12,610 nucleotides of DNA, taken from assembly GCA_030146725.1 (NCBI GenBank), contig JASLBJ010000273.1, positions 1 through 12,610 on the forward strand, given 5' to 3'. Origin of the DNA: Sphingomicrobium sp. (GTDB lineage Bacteria > Pseudomonadota > Alphaproteobacteria > Sphingomonadales > Sphingomonadaceae). Made by a program: the position numbers and the translations under genes. Below the pieces are notes generated by a model, which was given only the letters and a program-made list of their open reading frames with translations, searched no databases and was not told the origin of the DNA. Position 1 is the stretch's first letter. Each line of letters opens with the position of its first letter. Below are positions 1-7,219 of this stretch, piece after piece.

Positions 1-593
1 TCGGCCTCTTCCCCCGTGCGGAGCGAGACCCGCACCTTGAAGCTGGGGGCGTGATGGGCGCCGGACTGGCGGACGAGTTCGTAGTCGGGGTTGGGGAGGC
101 CGCGGGCGGCGGTGAGTTCCTGAAGCGCGGACTTGGGATGCTGGGGCGGGCGCGCCTGGCCGTCGACGTAAGCCGCCCAGGCGCTGCGGACAAAGGCTTC
201 GGCGGGGGCGAGGCCCTCGTCGAGCAGCAGCGCGCCGATCAGCGCCTCGACGACGTCGCCAAGCACATAGTCGCTATGGTTCGCCCCGTCCTCGCGCGCC
301 TGCTTGCCAAGCCGGATCAGTGCCGGAAGCCCGAGCTCACGGCCGACCTGAGCGCAGGTCTCGCCCGCGACCAGGGCATTGTAGCGGCGCGACAACTTGC
401 CTTCGGGCTCGTCGGGGAAACGTTCGTAAAGCCAGCGCGCGACGACCAGGCCGAGCACCCGGTCGCCGAGAAACTCGAGCCGCTCGTAGCTTTCCTTGCC
501 GAGGCTCGAATGGACCAGCGCACGTTCGAACAGCGACAGGTCGTTCGGCTGGTGCCCCAGCTTGCTCGCGACGAAAGCGGCCAGATCGCTCAT
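1..593 (-). CDS. rnc: Ribonuclease III (rnc), 3' end outside window
   Basis: Double-strand-specific endoribonuclease that processes rRNA precursors and structured mRNAs in the cytoplasm. The reading frame is open from an ATG at 593 to the left edge (197 codons visible), so the C-terminus is missing. The catalytic domain holds the family signature ERLEFLGDRVLG at residues 37-48. The acidic residues expected at the metal site are all present: Glu37, Glu40, Asp44, and Asp113/Glu116 in DVVEALIGA. The double-stranded RNA-binding domain starts near residue 150 (PKSALQELTAARG) and is cut by the window edge. One small departure from the common signature is Arg instead of Ser after GD. The gene follows lepB on the same strand, the usual lepB-rnc order; era would often come next but lies outside. 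It begins 10 bases after the lepB stop, with only a weak GA-rich ribosome site, so coupled translation is likely. Family assignment is very secure. Confidence 0.96.
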   Translation of the reverse strand, partial: MSDLAAFVASKLGHQPNDLSLFERALVHSSLGKESYERLEFLGDRVLGLVVARWLYERFPDEPEGKLSRRYNALVAGETCAQVGRELGLPALIRLGKQAREDGANHSDYVLGDVVEALIGALLLDEGLAPAEAFVRSAWAAYVDGQARPPQHPKSALQELTAARGLPNPDYELVRQSGAHHAPSFKVRVSLRTGEEA

Positions 594-603
594 TCGCGCT
601 CGC

Positions 604-1491
604 TCATTCCGGCTCCCCGCTATAGCCGTTGCCGATCCGGCTTGCGCGAAGGGCCGTGAACCAGGTCCACGGCAGCACGTAGGAAGAACTTCCGTCGGTC
701 GACCAGAAGGTCACCAGCGCCCGGCCGACCAGGTTGCGCATTGGAACGAAGCCGATCCCGCCCTCGGCGGCCATGTAGCGGCTGTCGAGGCTGTCGTCGC
801 GATTGTCGCCGAGCAGGAACAATTGCCCCGCAGGCACGCGGACCATAGGCACATCGTCGGCGCGCGGGCTCTCGACCTGGTCGAGCACCGTATAACTCGG
901 GCCACCCGGGAGCGTCTCGCGATACGCCGGATACAGGCACGCCGGCTCGCCCTTGGCGGTTCGCCCGCGCATCGGGCTCGCCGGCCGAACCACCTTGCAC
1001 GGGCTGTTGGGCGACAAGGGCAGAGCGAACGGCCGCATCGGCTCGCGGGGCAAGGCCTTGCCGTTGAGCAGCAACATCCCGCCGCGCAACTCGACCGTGT
1101 CGCCGGGCAGGCCGATCACCCGCTTGATCAGGTCGTGGTCCTCGGTCGAATGGTTGAAAACGACCACGTCCCCGCGCTCGGGAAGTCTGCCCAGGACCCG
1201 CTCGTCGAGCGGCGGCACCTGGAACGGGAAGCTGTAGCGCGAATAGCCATAGGACCATTTGGCGACGAGCAGATAGTCGCCGATGTACAGCGTCGGCAGC
1301 ATCGAGCCCGACGGAATGCTGAACGGCGCGACGATCAGGCTGCGGATCACCCAGGCGATCGCCACGAAGGTCAGCAGGAAGCGCAACGTCCCCCCGTCTT
1401 TTGCCGACTTGGCGTCTTTTGCAGACTTGGCATCTTTGGCAGGCCTGGCGTCCTTGGCGGGCGCAGCAGCGGGGTCGGGGTGGTCGGTCAT
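604..1491 (-). CDS. lepB: Signal peptidase I (lepB)
   Basis: Inner-membrane serine protease that removes signal peptides from exported preproteins on the periplasmic face. Of 295 residues, the first 33 form a charged Ala/Lys/Asp repeat tail. One membrane segment follows (about 36-56), then the periplasmic domain. Box B SIPSGSMLPTL carries the nucleophile Ser63. Box D (LIKRVIGLPGD) carries the general base Lys123. Box E, GDNRDDSLDSRY, lies at 228-239. Cys165 and Cys185 sit where the E. coli enzyme has a disulfide loop and may pair. Only one clear membrane segment is seen before the catalytic Ser, as in many alphaproteobacterial forms, against two in E. coli. The ATG at 1491 is the first in frame after the divergent pgi spacer, and its ribosome site is weak. 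The gene is the upstream partner of rnc and runs divergently from pgi. Confidence 0.96.
   Translation of the reverse strand: MTDHPDPAAAPAKDARPAKDAKSAKDAKSAKDGGTLRFLLTFVAIAWVIRSLIVAPFSIPSGSMLPTLYIGDYLLVAKWSYGYSRYSFPFQVPPLDERVLGRLPERGDVVVFNHSTEDHDLIKRVIGLPGDTVELRGGMLLLNGKALPREPMRPFALPLSPNSPCKVVRPASPMRGRTAKGEPACLYPAYRETLPGGPSYTVLDQVESPRADDVPMVRVPAGQLFLLGDNRDDSLDSRYMAAEGGIGFVPMRNLVGRALVTFWSTDGSSSYVLPWTWFTALRASRIGNGYSGEPE
1396..1467 (-). repeat. 18-bp tandem repeat inside lepB N-terminus (4 units)
   Basis: Four consecutive 18-bp units lie at 1396-1413, 1414-1431, 1432-1449 and 1450-1467. The first two differ at one base, and the outer two are more diverged. On the minus strand each unit encodes six residues around Ala-Lys-Asp (AKDAKS or AKDARP), giving a hydrophilic cytoplasmic tail just before the LepB membrane anchor. 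The period is a whole number of codons, so copy-number change would keep the frame. Confidence 0.85.
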
Positions 1492-1509
1492 CGGCCGCCG
1501 CTTGTTTCG

Positions 1510-1522
1510 GCCTGCCGCAGGC
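1510..1522. other. Short inverted repeat in lepB/pgi divergent spacer
   Basis: GCCTGCCGCAGGC is a near-perfect palindrome (6-bp arms around one base) in the 81-bp spacer between the divergent starts of lepB and pgi. It could be an operator or a small hairpin in the lepB leader, or it may be chance in GC-rich DNA. A TTGACG hexamer lies just upstream of it on the minus strand, but no matching -10 is obvious, so I do not call a promoter. Confidence 0.25.
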
Positions 1523-1572
1523 GCGTCAACCCGCTATGGCTTTTGCGCGGTCGCCGATTATGAGACGCGGCC

Positions 1573-3072
1573 ATGGTGAGCACCACATTGCAGGCGATCG
1601 ACGCCCTTCCACTGCGTACCCTCAGCGCCTTGTTCGAGGCCGAGCCCGACCGGCTGGGCCGGCTGAGCCGCGAACTCCCGGGGCTCCTGTTCGACCTGTC
1701 CAAGACCCATCTCGACAGCGCGCTGGTCGAGGCCTTCGCCGGGCTCGCCAAATCACGCGGCTTCGATGCGCTTCGCGACGCGCTGTTCGCGGGCGCTGCG
1801 GTCAACAGCAGCGAGGGCCGCGCCGCCGAGCATCTGGCCGAGCGCGGCAGCGGCAGCCCCGAGGCGGTCGACCTCGCCACTGCCCGGCGGCTGCGGATGC
1901 GCGCGCTGATCGACGCGCTCGAAGGCGGCGCGTTCGGCGACGTCACCGGCATCTTGCACATCGGCATCGGCGGTTCGGTGCTCGGGCCGGCGCTGCTCGT
2001 CGACGCGCTCGGCCGACGCGACGCCGGCTATACCGTTCGCTTTTTGTCGAACATCGACGGCCAGGCCTTCGAGGATTCGGTCCGCGACCTCGATCCCGCA
2101 ACGACGCTGGTGGTGGTCGCGTCCAAGACCTTCACGACCCAGGAAACCCTCGCCAACATGGGCGCTGCCCTGGCCTGGCTCGAAACGGCCGGAGTCGCCG
2201 ATGCGCACGGCCGGCTGATCGCCGTGACCGCAAGCCCCGAAGCGGCGGTCGAAGCCGGCATCGACGAGACCCGCGTGCTGGCCTTCGCCGAGACCGTCGG
2301 CGGCCGCTACTCCCTGTGGAGTTCGGTCGGCATTTCAGCTGCACTCGCACTCGGCTGGGACCAGTTCGAGGCATTGCTCGAAGGCGCCGCCGAAATGGAC
2401 CGCCACTTCCGCTTCGCCGCCCCGTCCGAGAACATCCCCTTGCTCGCCGCCTTCGCCGACCGCCTCTACGCCGGCCGGCTCGGCTGCCAGACCCGCGCCG
2501 TCTTCGCCTACGATGAGCGGTTGCGGCTGCTCCCCAGCTTTCTCCAGCAGCTCGAGATGGAATCGAACGGCAAGCTCGCGACCGCCGACGGCCAGCCGCT
2601 CGAGGCCCCGAGCGCGCCGATCACCTGGGGCGGCACCGGCACCGACGCTCAGCACGCGGTGTTCCAGCTGCTCCACCAGGGCACTCACCTCGTGCCGGTC
2701 GAATTCGTCGCGGTCGCCGAGCAGGACGACAGCCAGGACGAGGATCACCACCGTCTGCTACTGCTCAACGCCTTTGCCCAAGGCGCGGCGCTGATGCACG
2801 GCCGCCAGTCCGACGATCCCCAGCGCCACTATCCGGGCAACCGCCCCAGCTCGACCGTCCTGATCGACCGCCTCGACGCCCGCTCGCTCGGTGCGCTCCT
2901 CGCCTTCTACGAGCACCGGACCTTCGCCAACGCGGTCCTCATCGGCAATAATCCGTTCGACCAGTTCGGCGTCGAGCTCGGCAAGAGCATTGCCCGGCAG
3001 CTTGCCGAAGGCGACGACGACGACAGCATCGACCCGTCGACCCGGGCGCTGATGGACCGGGCGGGCGTCTGA
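1573..3072 (+). CDS. pgi: Glucose-6-phosphate isomerase (pgi)
   Basis: Cytoplasmic enzyme interconverting glucose-6-phosphate and fructose-6-phosphate. The protein has 499 residues, shorter than the about 549 of E. coli but with all landmarks. The sugar-phosphate (SIS) site is GIGGSVLGPALL near 131-142. Family signature 1, TVGGRYSLWSSVG, is at 241-253. The catalytic acid/base Glu330 lies in MESNGK, His361 in DAQHAVFQLLHQG, and the C-terminal Lys471 in signature 2 (GNNPFDQFGVELGK). The ATG at 1573 is followed directly by an in-frame GTG, and no strong ribosome site precedes either. It opens a co-directional run with gor, whose ATG shares one base with the pgi TGA (TGATG). In organisms relying on the Entner-Doudoroff route this enzyme mainly returns fructose-6-phosphate to glucose-6-phosphate; that role here is inference. 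Confidence 0.96.
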   Translation: MVSTTLQAIDALPLRTLSALFEAEPDRLGRLSRELPGLLFDLSKTHLDSALVEAFAGLAKSRGFDALRDALFAGAAVNSSEGRAAEHLAERGSGSPEAVDLATARRLRMRALIDALEGGAFGDVTGILHIGIGGSVLGPALLVDALGRRDAGYTVRFLSNIDGQAFEDSVRDLDPATTLVVVASKTFTTQETLANMGAALAWLETAGVADAHGRLIAVTASPEAAVEAGIDETRVLAFAETVGGRYSLWSSVGISAALALGWDQFEALLEGAAEMDRHFRFAAPSENIPLLAAFADRLYAGRLGCQTRAVFAYDERLRLLPSFLQQLEMESNGKLATADGQPLEAPSAPITWGGTGTDAQHAVFQLLHQGTHLVPVEFVAVAEQDDSQDEDHHRLLLLNAFAQGAALMHGRQSDDPQRHYPGNRPSSTVLIDRLDARSLGALLAFYEHRTFANAVLIGNNPFDQFGVELGKSIARQLAEGDDDDSIDPSTRALMDRAGV

Positions 3073-4412
3073 TGGCCGACTTCGACCTGTTCGTGATCGG
3101 CGCCGGCTCGGGCGGCGTCCGCGCTGCCCGCGTCTCCTCGGCCTATGGTGCTCGCACGGCGATCGCCGAGGAGCATAAGGTCGGCGGAACCTGCGTCATC
3201 CGCGGCTGCGTCCCCAAGAAGCTGCTCGTCTACGGTGCCCATTTCGCCGAGGACCTCGACGATGCCGCGATGTTCGGCTGGGACGTACCAACCAAACGCT
3301 TCGACTGGCCGGTCCTGCGCGACAATGTGCTCGCCGAAGTGTCGCGCATCCAGGCCGCCTACACCGAGACGCTGACCAACCACGACGTGACCATCGTCCA
3401 CGACCGTGCGGAGCTCGCCGGGCCGAACACCGTCCGGCTGGCGTCGGGCGAGACGGTCACCGCCGACCGTATCCTGATCGCCGTCGGCGCCCGCCCGCTG
3501 ATGCCCGACATCGAAGGCGTCGAACTAGCCATCAGCTCGAACGAGGTGTTCCACCTCGAGCGGCTGCCGCGGCGGATCGTGATCGTCGGCGGCGGCTATA
3601 TCGCCAACGAGTTCGCCGGCGTATTCCACCAGTTCGGCTCCCACGTGACGTTGATCAACCGCAGCGACACTTTGCTTCGTGGCTACGACCAGCAGATCGT
3701 CGACCGGCTGCTCCAGATCAGCCTCGCCAAGGGCATCGACTTCAAGTTCAATACGTCGATCGAGCGCATCGAGCGGCTCGAGAGCGGATCCCTTCACCTG
3801 ACGATGAGCGGCTGCGACGACATGGAAGCCGACGAGGTGCTGTTTGCAACCGGCCGTCTGCCCAACAGCGACGGGCTCGGCTGCGTTGAGGCGGGGCTCG
3901 AAGTTGGCGAGCGAGGCCAGATCAAGGTCGACGACGCCAACCGCACCAGCGTGCCGTCGATCTTCGCGGTCGGCGACGTGACCGACCGCATCCAGCTGAC
4001 TCCGATCGCGATCCGCGAAGGCCAGGCGTTCGCCGACAGCGTGTTCGGCAACAAGCCGGGCAAGGTCGACTACGGCTGCGTCCCCAGCGCGGTATTCAGC
4101 CACCCGCCGCTGGCCTCGGTCGGCATGACCGAGGGCGAGGCCAAGAACCGGCTCGGCTCGGTGCGCGTGTTCACCTCGGACTTCCGGGCGATGAAGAACG
4201 TGCTTGCCGGGCGCAACGAACGCTCGCTCTACAAGCTGGTCGTGGATGGCGAGACCGACCGCATCGTCGGCCTCCACATGATCGGTCCCGATGCACCGGA
4301 GATCCTCCAGGCGGCGGCGATCGCGGTCAAGGCGCGGCTGACGAAGGCGGATTTCGACGCGACGGTGGCGCTCCATCCCTCGATGGCCGAAGAACTGGTG
4401 CTGATGCGCTAG
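3072..4412 (+). CDS. gor: Glutathione-disulfide reductase (gor)
   Basis: FAD flavoenzyme that uses NADPH to reduce glutathione disulfide and keep the cytoplasmic thiol pool reduced. It has 446 residues, the usual size. An N-terminal FAD dinucleotide fold (VIGAGSGGVRAAR, 8-20) leads to the redox-active disulfide Cys41/Cys46 in GGTCVIRGCVPKK, the form typical of glutathione reductase. The pyridine-nucleotide fold is GGGYIA at 173-178. Arg197 and Arg203 sit where glutathione reductases bind the NADPH 2'-phosphate. A second FAD motif (PSIFAVGDVTD) ends near 305, and the C-terminal interface carries the catalytic His435 with Glu440 (HPSMAEE). Its ATG overlaps the pgi stop by one base, so the two are almost certainly cotranscribed and possibly translationally coupled. 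Trypanothione and mercuric reductases are excluded by the motif and the length. Confidence 0.95.
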   Translation: MADFDLFVIGAGSGGVRAARVSSAYGARTAIAEEHKVGGTCVIRGCVPKKLLVYGAHFAEDLDDAAMFGWDVPTKRFDWPVLRDNVLAEVSRIQAAYTETLTNHDVTIVHDRAELAGPNTVRLASGETVTADRILIAVGARPLMPDIEGVELAISSNEVFHLERLPRRIVIVGGGYIANEFAGVFHQFGSHVTLINRSDTLLRGYDQQIVDRLLQISLAKGIDFKFNTSIERIERLESGSLHLTMSGCDDMEADEVLFATGRLPNSDGLGCVEAGLEVGERGQIKVDDANRTSVPSIFAVGDVTDRIQLTPIAIREGQAFADSVFGNKPGKVDYGCVPSAVFSHPPLASVGMTEGEAKNRLGSVRVFTSDFRAMKNVLAGRNERSLYKLVVDGETDRIVGLHMIGPDAPEILQAAAIAVKARLTKADFDATVALHPSMAEELVLMR

Positions 4413-4436
4413 GCATCGGCAGGATTGGGGGATCTG

Positions 4437-6023
4437 TTGCACGACGCGATCGTCATCGGCGCGGGCCATAACGGCCTGACCTGCGCCTGGTACCTGGCCA
4501 CCAAGGGCATGAAGGTCGCAGTGCTCGAAGCCGCGGGCACGGTCGGCGGGGCCGCGGTCACCGACGAATTCCTGCCCGGCTTCCGCAACTCGGCCGCCGC
4601 CTACACCGTCAGCCTGCTCCAGCCCAAGGTCATCCGTGACATGGCGCTCGAGCGGCATGGACTGAAGGTCGTGCTGCGCAAAACCGACAACTTCCTCCCC
4701 GACGAGGATGGCTATCTGCTGTCCGGACGCGGTGGTCTGACGCGCAAGGAGATCGCCCGGCACCATCAGGCGGACGGCGACGGCTACGACCGCTATCTCG
4801 CCGAGCTCGAGACCGTGGTTCCGCTGATCAGAAAGTGGATCCTGAAGGCCCCGCCCGAAGTCGGGGCCGGAGTGGGAGGGCTGCCGTCGGTGCTCAGCAT
4901 CGGCCGCGACCTCGTCGGCCTGTCGGCAGCCGAGGTGCGGATCGTCCACGACTTCGTCACCCGCAGCGAAGCGGAGATCCTCGACCGCCATTTCCGCGGC
5001 GATCTCGCCAAGGCCTTGTTCGGCTTCGACGGGGTGGTCGGCAACTTCGCCTCGCCGCAGACCCCCGGCACCGCTTATGTGCTGCTCCACCATCTGTTCG
5101 GCGAGGCAGCCGGCGTGCCCGGTGCGTGGGGTCATGCGATCGGCGGAATGGGCTCGATCACCCAGGCGATGGCGCGGGCGTGCCACGAGGCTGGAATCGA
5201 CATCCTGCTCAACACGCCGGTCGAGGAGGTGATCGTCGACCGCGGCAAGGCGGCCGGCGTGGTTGCCGGTGGCAAGGCGTGGCGGGCACCGCGGGTGATC
5301 GCAGGCGTCAATCCGCGGCTGCTGTTCGGCAAGCTGCTTCCCCAGGGCGCGGTCAGTACCGACGTCGAGCAGCGCATGGCGGGCTGGAAGTGCGAAAGCG
5401 CGACCTTCCGCATGAACGTCGCTCTGTCCGAGCTCCCCAAATTCACGGTGCTGCCGAAGAAAGGCAATCATCTGACCGCCGGGATCATCATGGCGCCGAG
5501 CCTCGACTACATGCACCGTGCGTGGCTCGACGCGCAGGTTGACGGGTGGACCAAGCGGCCGATCGTCGAGATGTTGCTGCCCTCGACGCTCGATCCCGGA
5601 CTTGCCCCCAAGGGCAGGCACGTCGCCTCGCTGTTCTGCCAGCACTTCCGCTTCGATCTCGGGCCGGGTCGAAGCTGGGACGACGAGCGCGAGGCGGCTG
5701 CCGACGCCGTCATCGCCACGGTCGATGCCCACGCCCCCGGCTTCGCCGCCTCGGTGCTCGGCCGCCAGATCCATTCGCCACTCGACCTCGAGCGGCGCTT
5801 CGGACTGATCGGCGGCGACATCTTCCACGGCAAGATGGGGCTCGACCAATTGTTCAGCGCCCGCCCGATGATCGGCTCGGCCGACTACCGAATGCCGCTC
5901 CCCGGTCTCTATCTGTGCGGGTCCGGCGCACACCCCGGCGGCGGCGTGACCGGAGCGCCCGGCCATAACGCCGCGCGCGCGGTGCTTGCCGACCGCCGCC
6001 GCTGGAGCCGGCGGCGCGCATGA
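4437..6023 (+). CDS. FAD-dependent oxidoreductase, PYROXD2 / phytoene-dehydrogenase-like
   Basis: Amine-oxidase/phytoene-desaturase-fold flavoprotein of about 528 residues. The N-terminal FAD fold is AIVIGAGHNGLTCAWYL, followed by the Rossmann acidic residue (VAVLEAAGTVGGAA) and the family's RxxAAYTVSLLQP stretch. The C-terminal FAD motif LYLCGSGAHPGGGVTGAPGHNAAR is near the end. This pattern matches the PYROXD2-like group rather than true carotenoid desaturases, and no carotenoid genes are nearby. The substrate is unknown. The start is uncertain. No ATG is available at the N-terminus, and two in-frame TTG codons exist at 4425 and 4437. I choose 4437 because a GGGGGA sits four bases upstream and the FAD motif follows at a normal distance; 4425 has no room for a ribosome site. 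It begins 24 bases after gor and ends in an ATGA overlap with the CoA-transferase gene. Confidence 0.88.
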   Translation: MHDAIVIGAGHNGLTCAWYLATKGMKVAVLEAAGTVGGAAVTDEFLPGFRNSAAAYTVSLLQPKVIRDMALERHGLKVVLRKTDNFLPDEDGYLLSGRGGLTRKEIARHHQADGDGYDRYLAELETVVPLIRKWILKAPPEVGAGVGGLPSVLSIGRDLVGLSAAEVRIVHDFVTRSEAEILDRHFRGDLAKALFGFDGVVGNFASPQTPGTAYVLLHHLFGEAAGVPGAWGHAIGGMGSITQAMARACHEAGIDILLNTPVEEVIVDRGKAAGVVAGGKAWRAPRVIAGVNPRLLFGKLLPQGAVSTDVEQRMAGWKCESATFRMNVALSELPKFTVLPKKGNHLTAGIIMAPSLDYMHRAWLDAQVDGWTKRPIVEMLLPSTLDPGLAPKGRHVASLFCQHFRFDLGPGRSWDDEREAAADAVIATVDAHAPGFAASVLGRQIHSPLDLERRFGLIGGDIFHGKMGLDQLFSARPMIGSADYRMPLPGLYLCGSGAHPGGGVTGAPGHNAARAVLADRRRWSRRRA

Positions 6024-7219
6024 CCCCGCCGCTTGCCGGGGTGCGCGTGCTCGACCTGTCGCGCGTGCTCGCAGGCCCCTGGTGCACGCAGCTGCTCGCC
6101 GACCTTGGCGCCGAGGTCGTCAAGATCGAGAAGCCGGGCGCGGGCGACGACACGCGGCACTGGGGCCCGCCCTGGCATGGCGAGGGAGCGGACCGGGTCG
6201 CGGCCTATTTCCTGTCCGCCAACCGCGGCAAGAGATCGGCGGCGATCGATCTCGCGCGGTCCGACGGTGCAGCGCTGGTGCGGCAGCTTGCAACCCATTC
6301 CGATGTCCTGGTCGAGAACTTCAAGGTCGGCGGCCTGACCCGCTACGGGCTCGATCCCGCGGCGCTGAGGGCGGCGAACCCCCGGCTGATCGTCGCCTCG
6401 ATCACGGGGTTCGGACAGGACGGCCCGTACGCCGCCCGGGCCGGCTACGACTACATCATCCAGGGCATGGGCGGCCTGATGAGCGTTACCGGGCAGCCCG
6501 ACGGAGCACCCGGGGGCGAGGCGATGAAGGTCGGAGTCGCGGTCGCCGACCTGTTCACCGGCATGTACGCCGCCGTCGCCATCATCGCCGCTCTCTACCG
6601 CCGCGAGACATCGGGGGAGGGCGCCCACGTCGACCTGGCGCTGTTCGACACGCAACTGGCGATGCTTGCCAACCAGGCGTCGAATGCTTTGGTCGCCGGC
6701 AAGGACCCGCGCCGGCAGGGCAACAGTCATCCGAACATCGTGCCCTACCAGCCGTTCGATGCGGCCGATCAGCCGATCATCATCGCCGTCGGCAACGACC
6801 GGCAGTTCGCCCGTCTCGCGGCGATCTGCGGAAGCCCCGAGTGGGTGACCGACGCACGGTTCGCAAGCAACGCCGCGCGGGTCGCGAACCGAAGCGAACT
6901 GGTCGTTTTGATTGCAGGCACGATCCGCAGTCGCCCCGCCGCCGACTGGCTCACCCTGCTTGAGGATGCCGGCATCCCCGCCGGCCCGATCAACGGCATC
7001 GGCCAGGCGCTTGCCGACGTCCAGGCGCAGCATCGGCAGATGGTCCGGACGATCGCCGGGATCCCGCTGGTCGGATCGCCGGTTCGGATCGACGGCGAGC
7101 GCGCCGACAGCGACCTGCCACCGCCGCGCCTTGGCGAGCACAGCGACGCGGTGCTTGGCGAACTCGGGATCGGAGCAGGCGAAATCGCGCGGCTTCGAGC
7201 AGCCGGAGTCGTCGCCTAG
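6020..7219 (+). CDS. Class III CoA-transferase (CaiB/BaiF family)
   Basis: Member of the formyl-CoA / carnitine / succinyl-CoA transferase family, which moves CoA between acids through an aspartyl anhydride. It has 399 residues, the usual length. Visible family blocks are LAGPWCTQLLADLGAEVVKIEKP (17-39 region), NRGKRSAAIDL (68-78), FGQDGPYAARAGYDYIIQGMGG (131-152 region), and VAVADLFTGMYA containing the predicted catalytic Asp177. The C-terminal part (HPNIVPYQPFDAADQPIIIAVGND) is like dicarboxylate-type enzymes such as succinyl-CoA:glutarate CoA-transferase, but the substrate cannot be set from sequence. Its ATG overlaps the TGA of the flavoprotein gene (ATGA), which argues for joint expression. 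At the other end it shares a CTAG with the convergent XpaC-like gene, leaving no space for a terminator between them. Confidence 0.92.
   Translation: MTPPLAGVRVLDLSRVLAGPWCTQLLADLGAEVVKIEKPGAGDDTRHWGPPWHGEGADRVAAYFLSANRGKRSAAIDLARSDGAALVRQLATHSDVLVENFKVGGLTRYGLDPAALRAANPRLIVASITGFGQDGPYAARAGYDYIIQGMGGLMSVTGQPDGAPGGEAMKVGVAVADLFTGMYAAVAIIAALYRRETSGEGAHVDLALFDTQLAMLANQASNALVAGKDPRRQGNSHPNIVPYQPFDAADQPIIIAVGNDRQFARLAAICGSPEWVTDARFASNAARVANRSELVVLIAGTIRSRPAADWLTLLEDAGIPAGPINGIGQALADVQAQHRQMVRTIAGIPLVGSPVRIDGERADSDLPPPRLGEHSDAVLGELGIGAGEIARLRAAGVVA

Noticed and set aside
1556..1561. GATTAT close to the pgi start as a possible -10 box
   Set aside because: No -35 at the right distance, and it would give a leader of only a few bases.
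496..1563. A 355-codon plus-strand frame opposite lepB
   Set aside because: LepB boxes B, D and E are unmistakable on the minus strand, so the plus frame is a shadow.
4413..4436. Search for a terminator between gor and the flavoenzyme gene
   Set aside because: The 24-base gap has no inverted repeat or T-run, so read-through is more likely.
3525..5966. An 813-codon open frame on the minus strand opposite gor and the flavoenzyme gene
   Set aside because: It runs antisense to two clear genes, has low-complexity composition rich in Arg, Asp, Val, Ala and His, and shows no family motif. High GC in third positions removes stops from the opposite strand, so such shadows are expected.
5909..7141. 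A 410-codon minus-strand frame opposite the CoA-transferase
   Set aside because: Antisense shadow of a well-recognised gene with no motif of its own.
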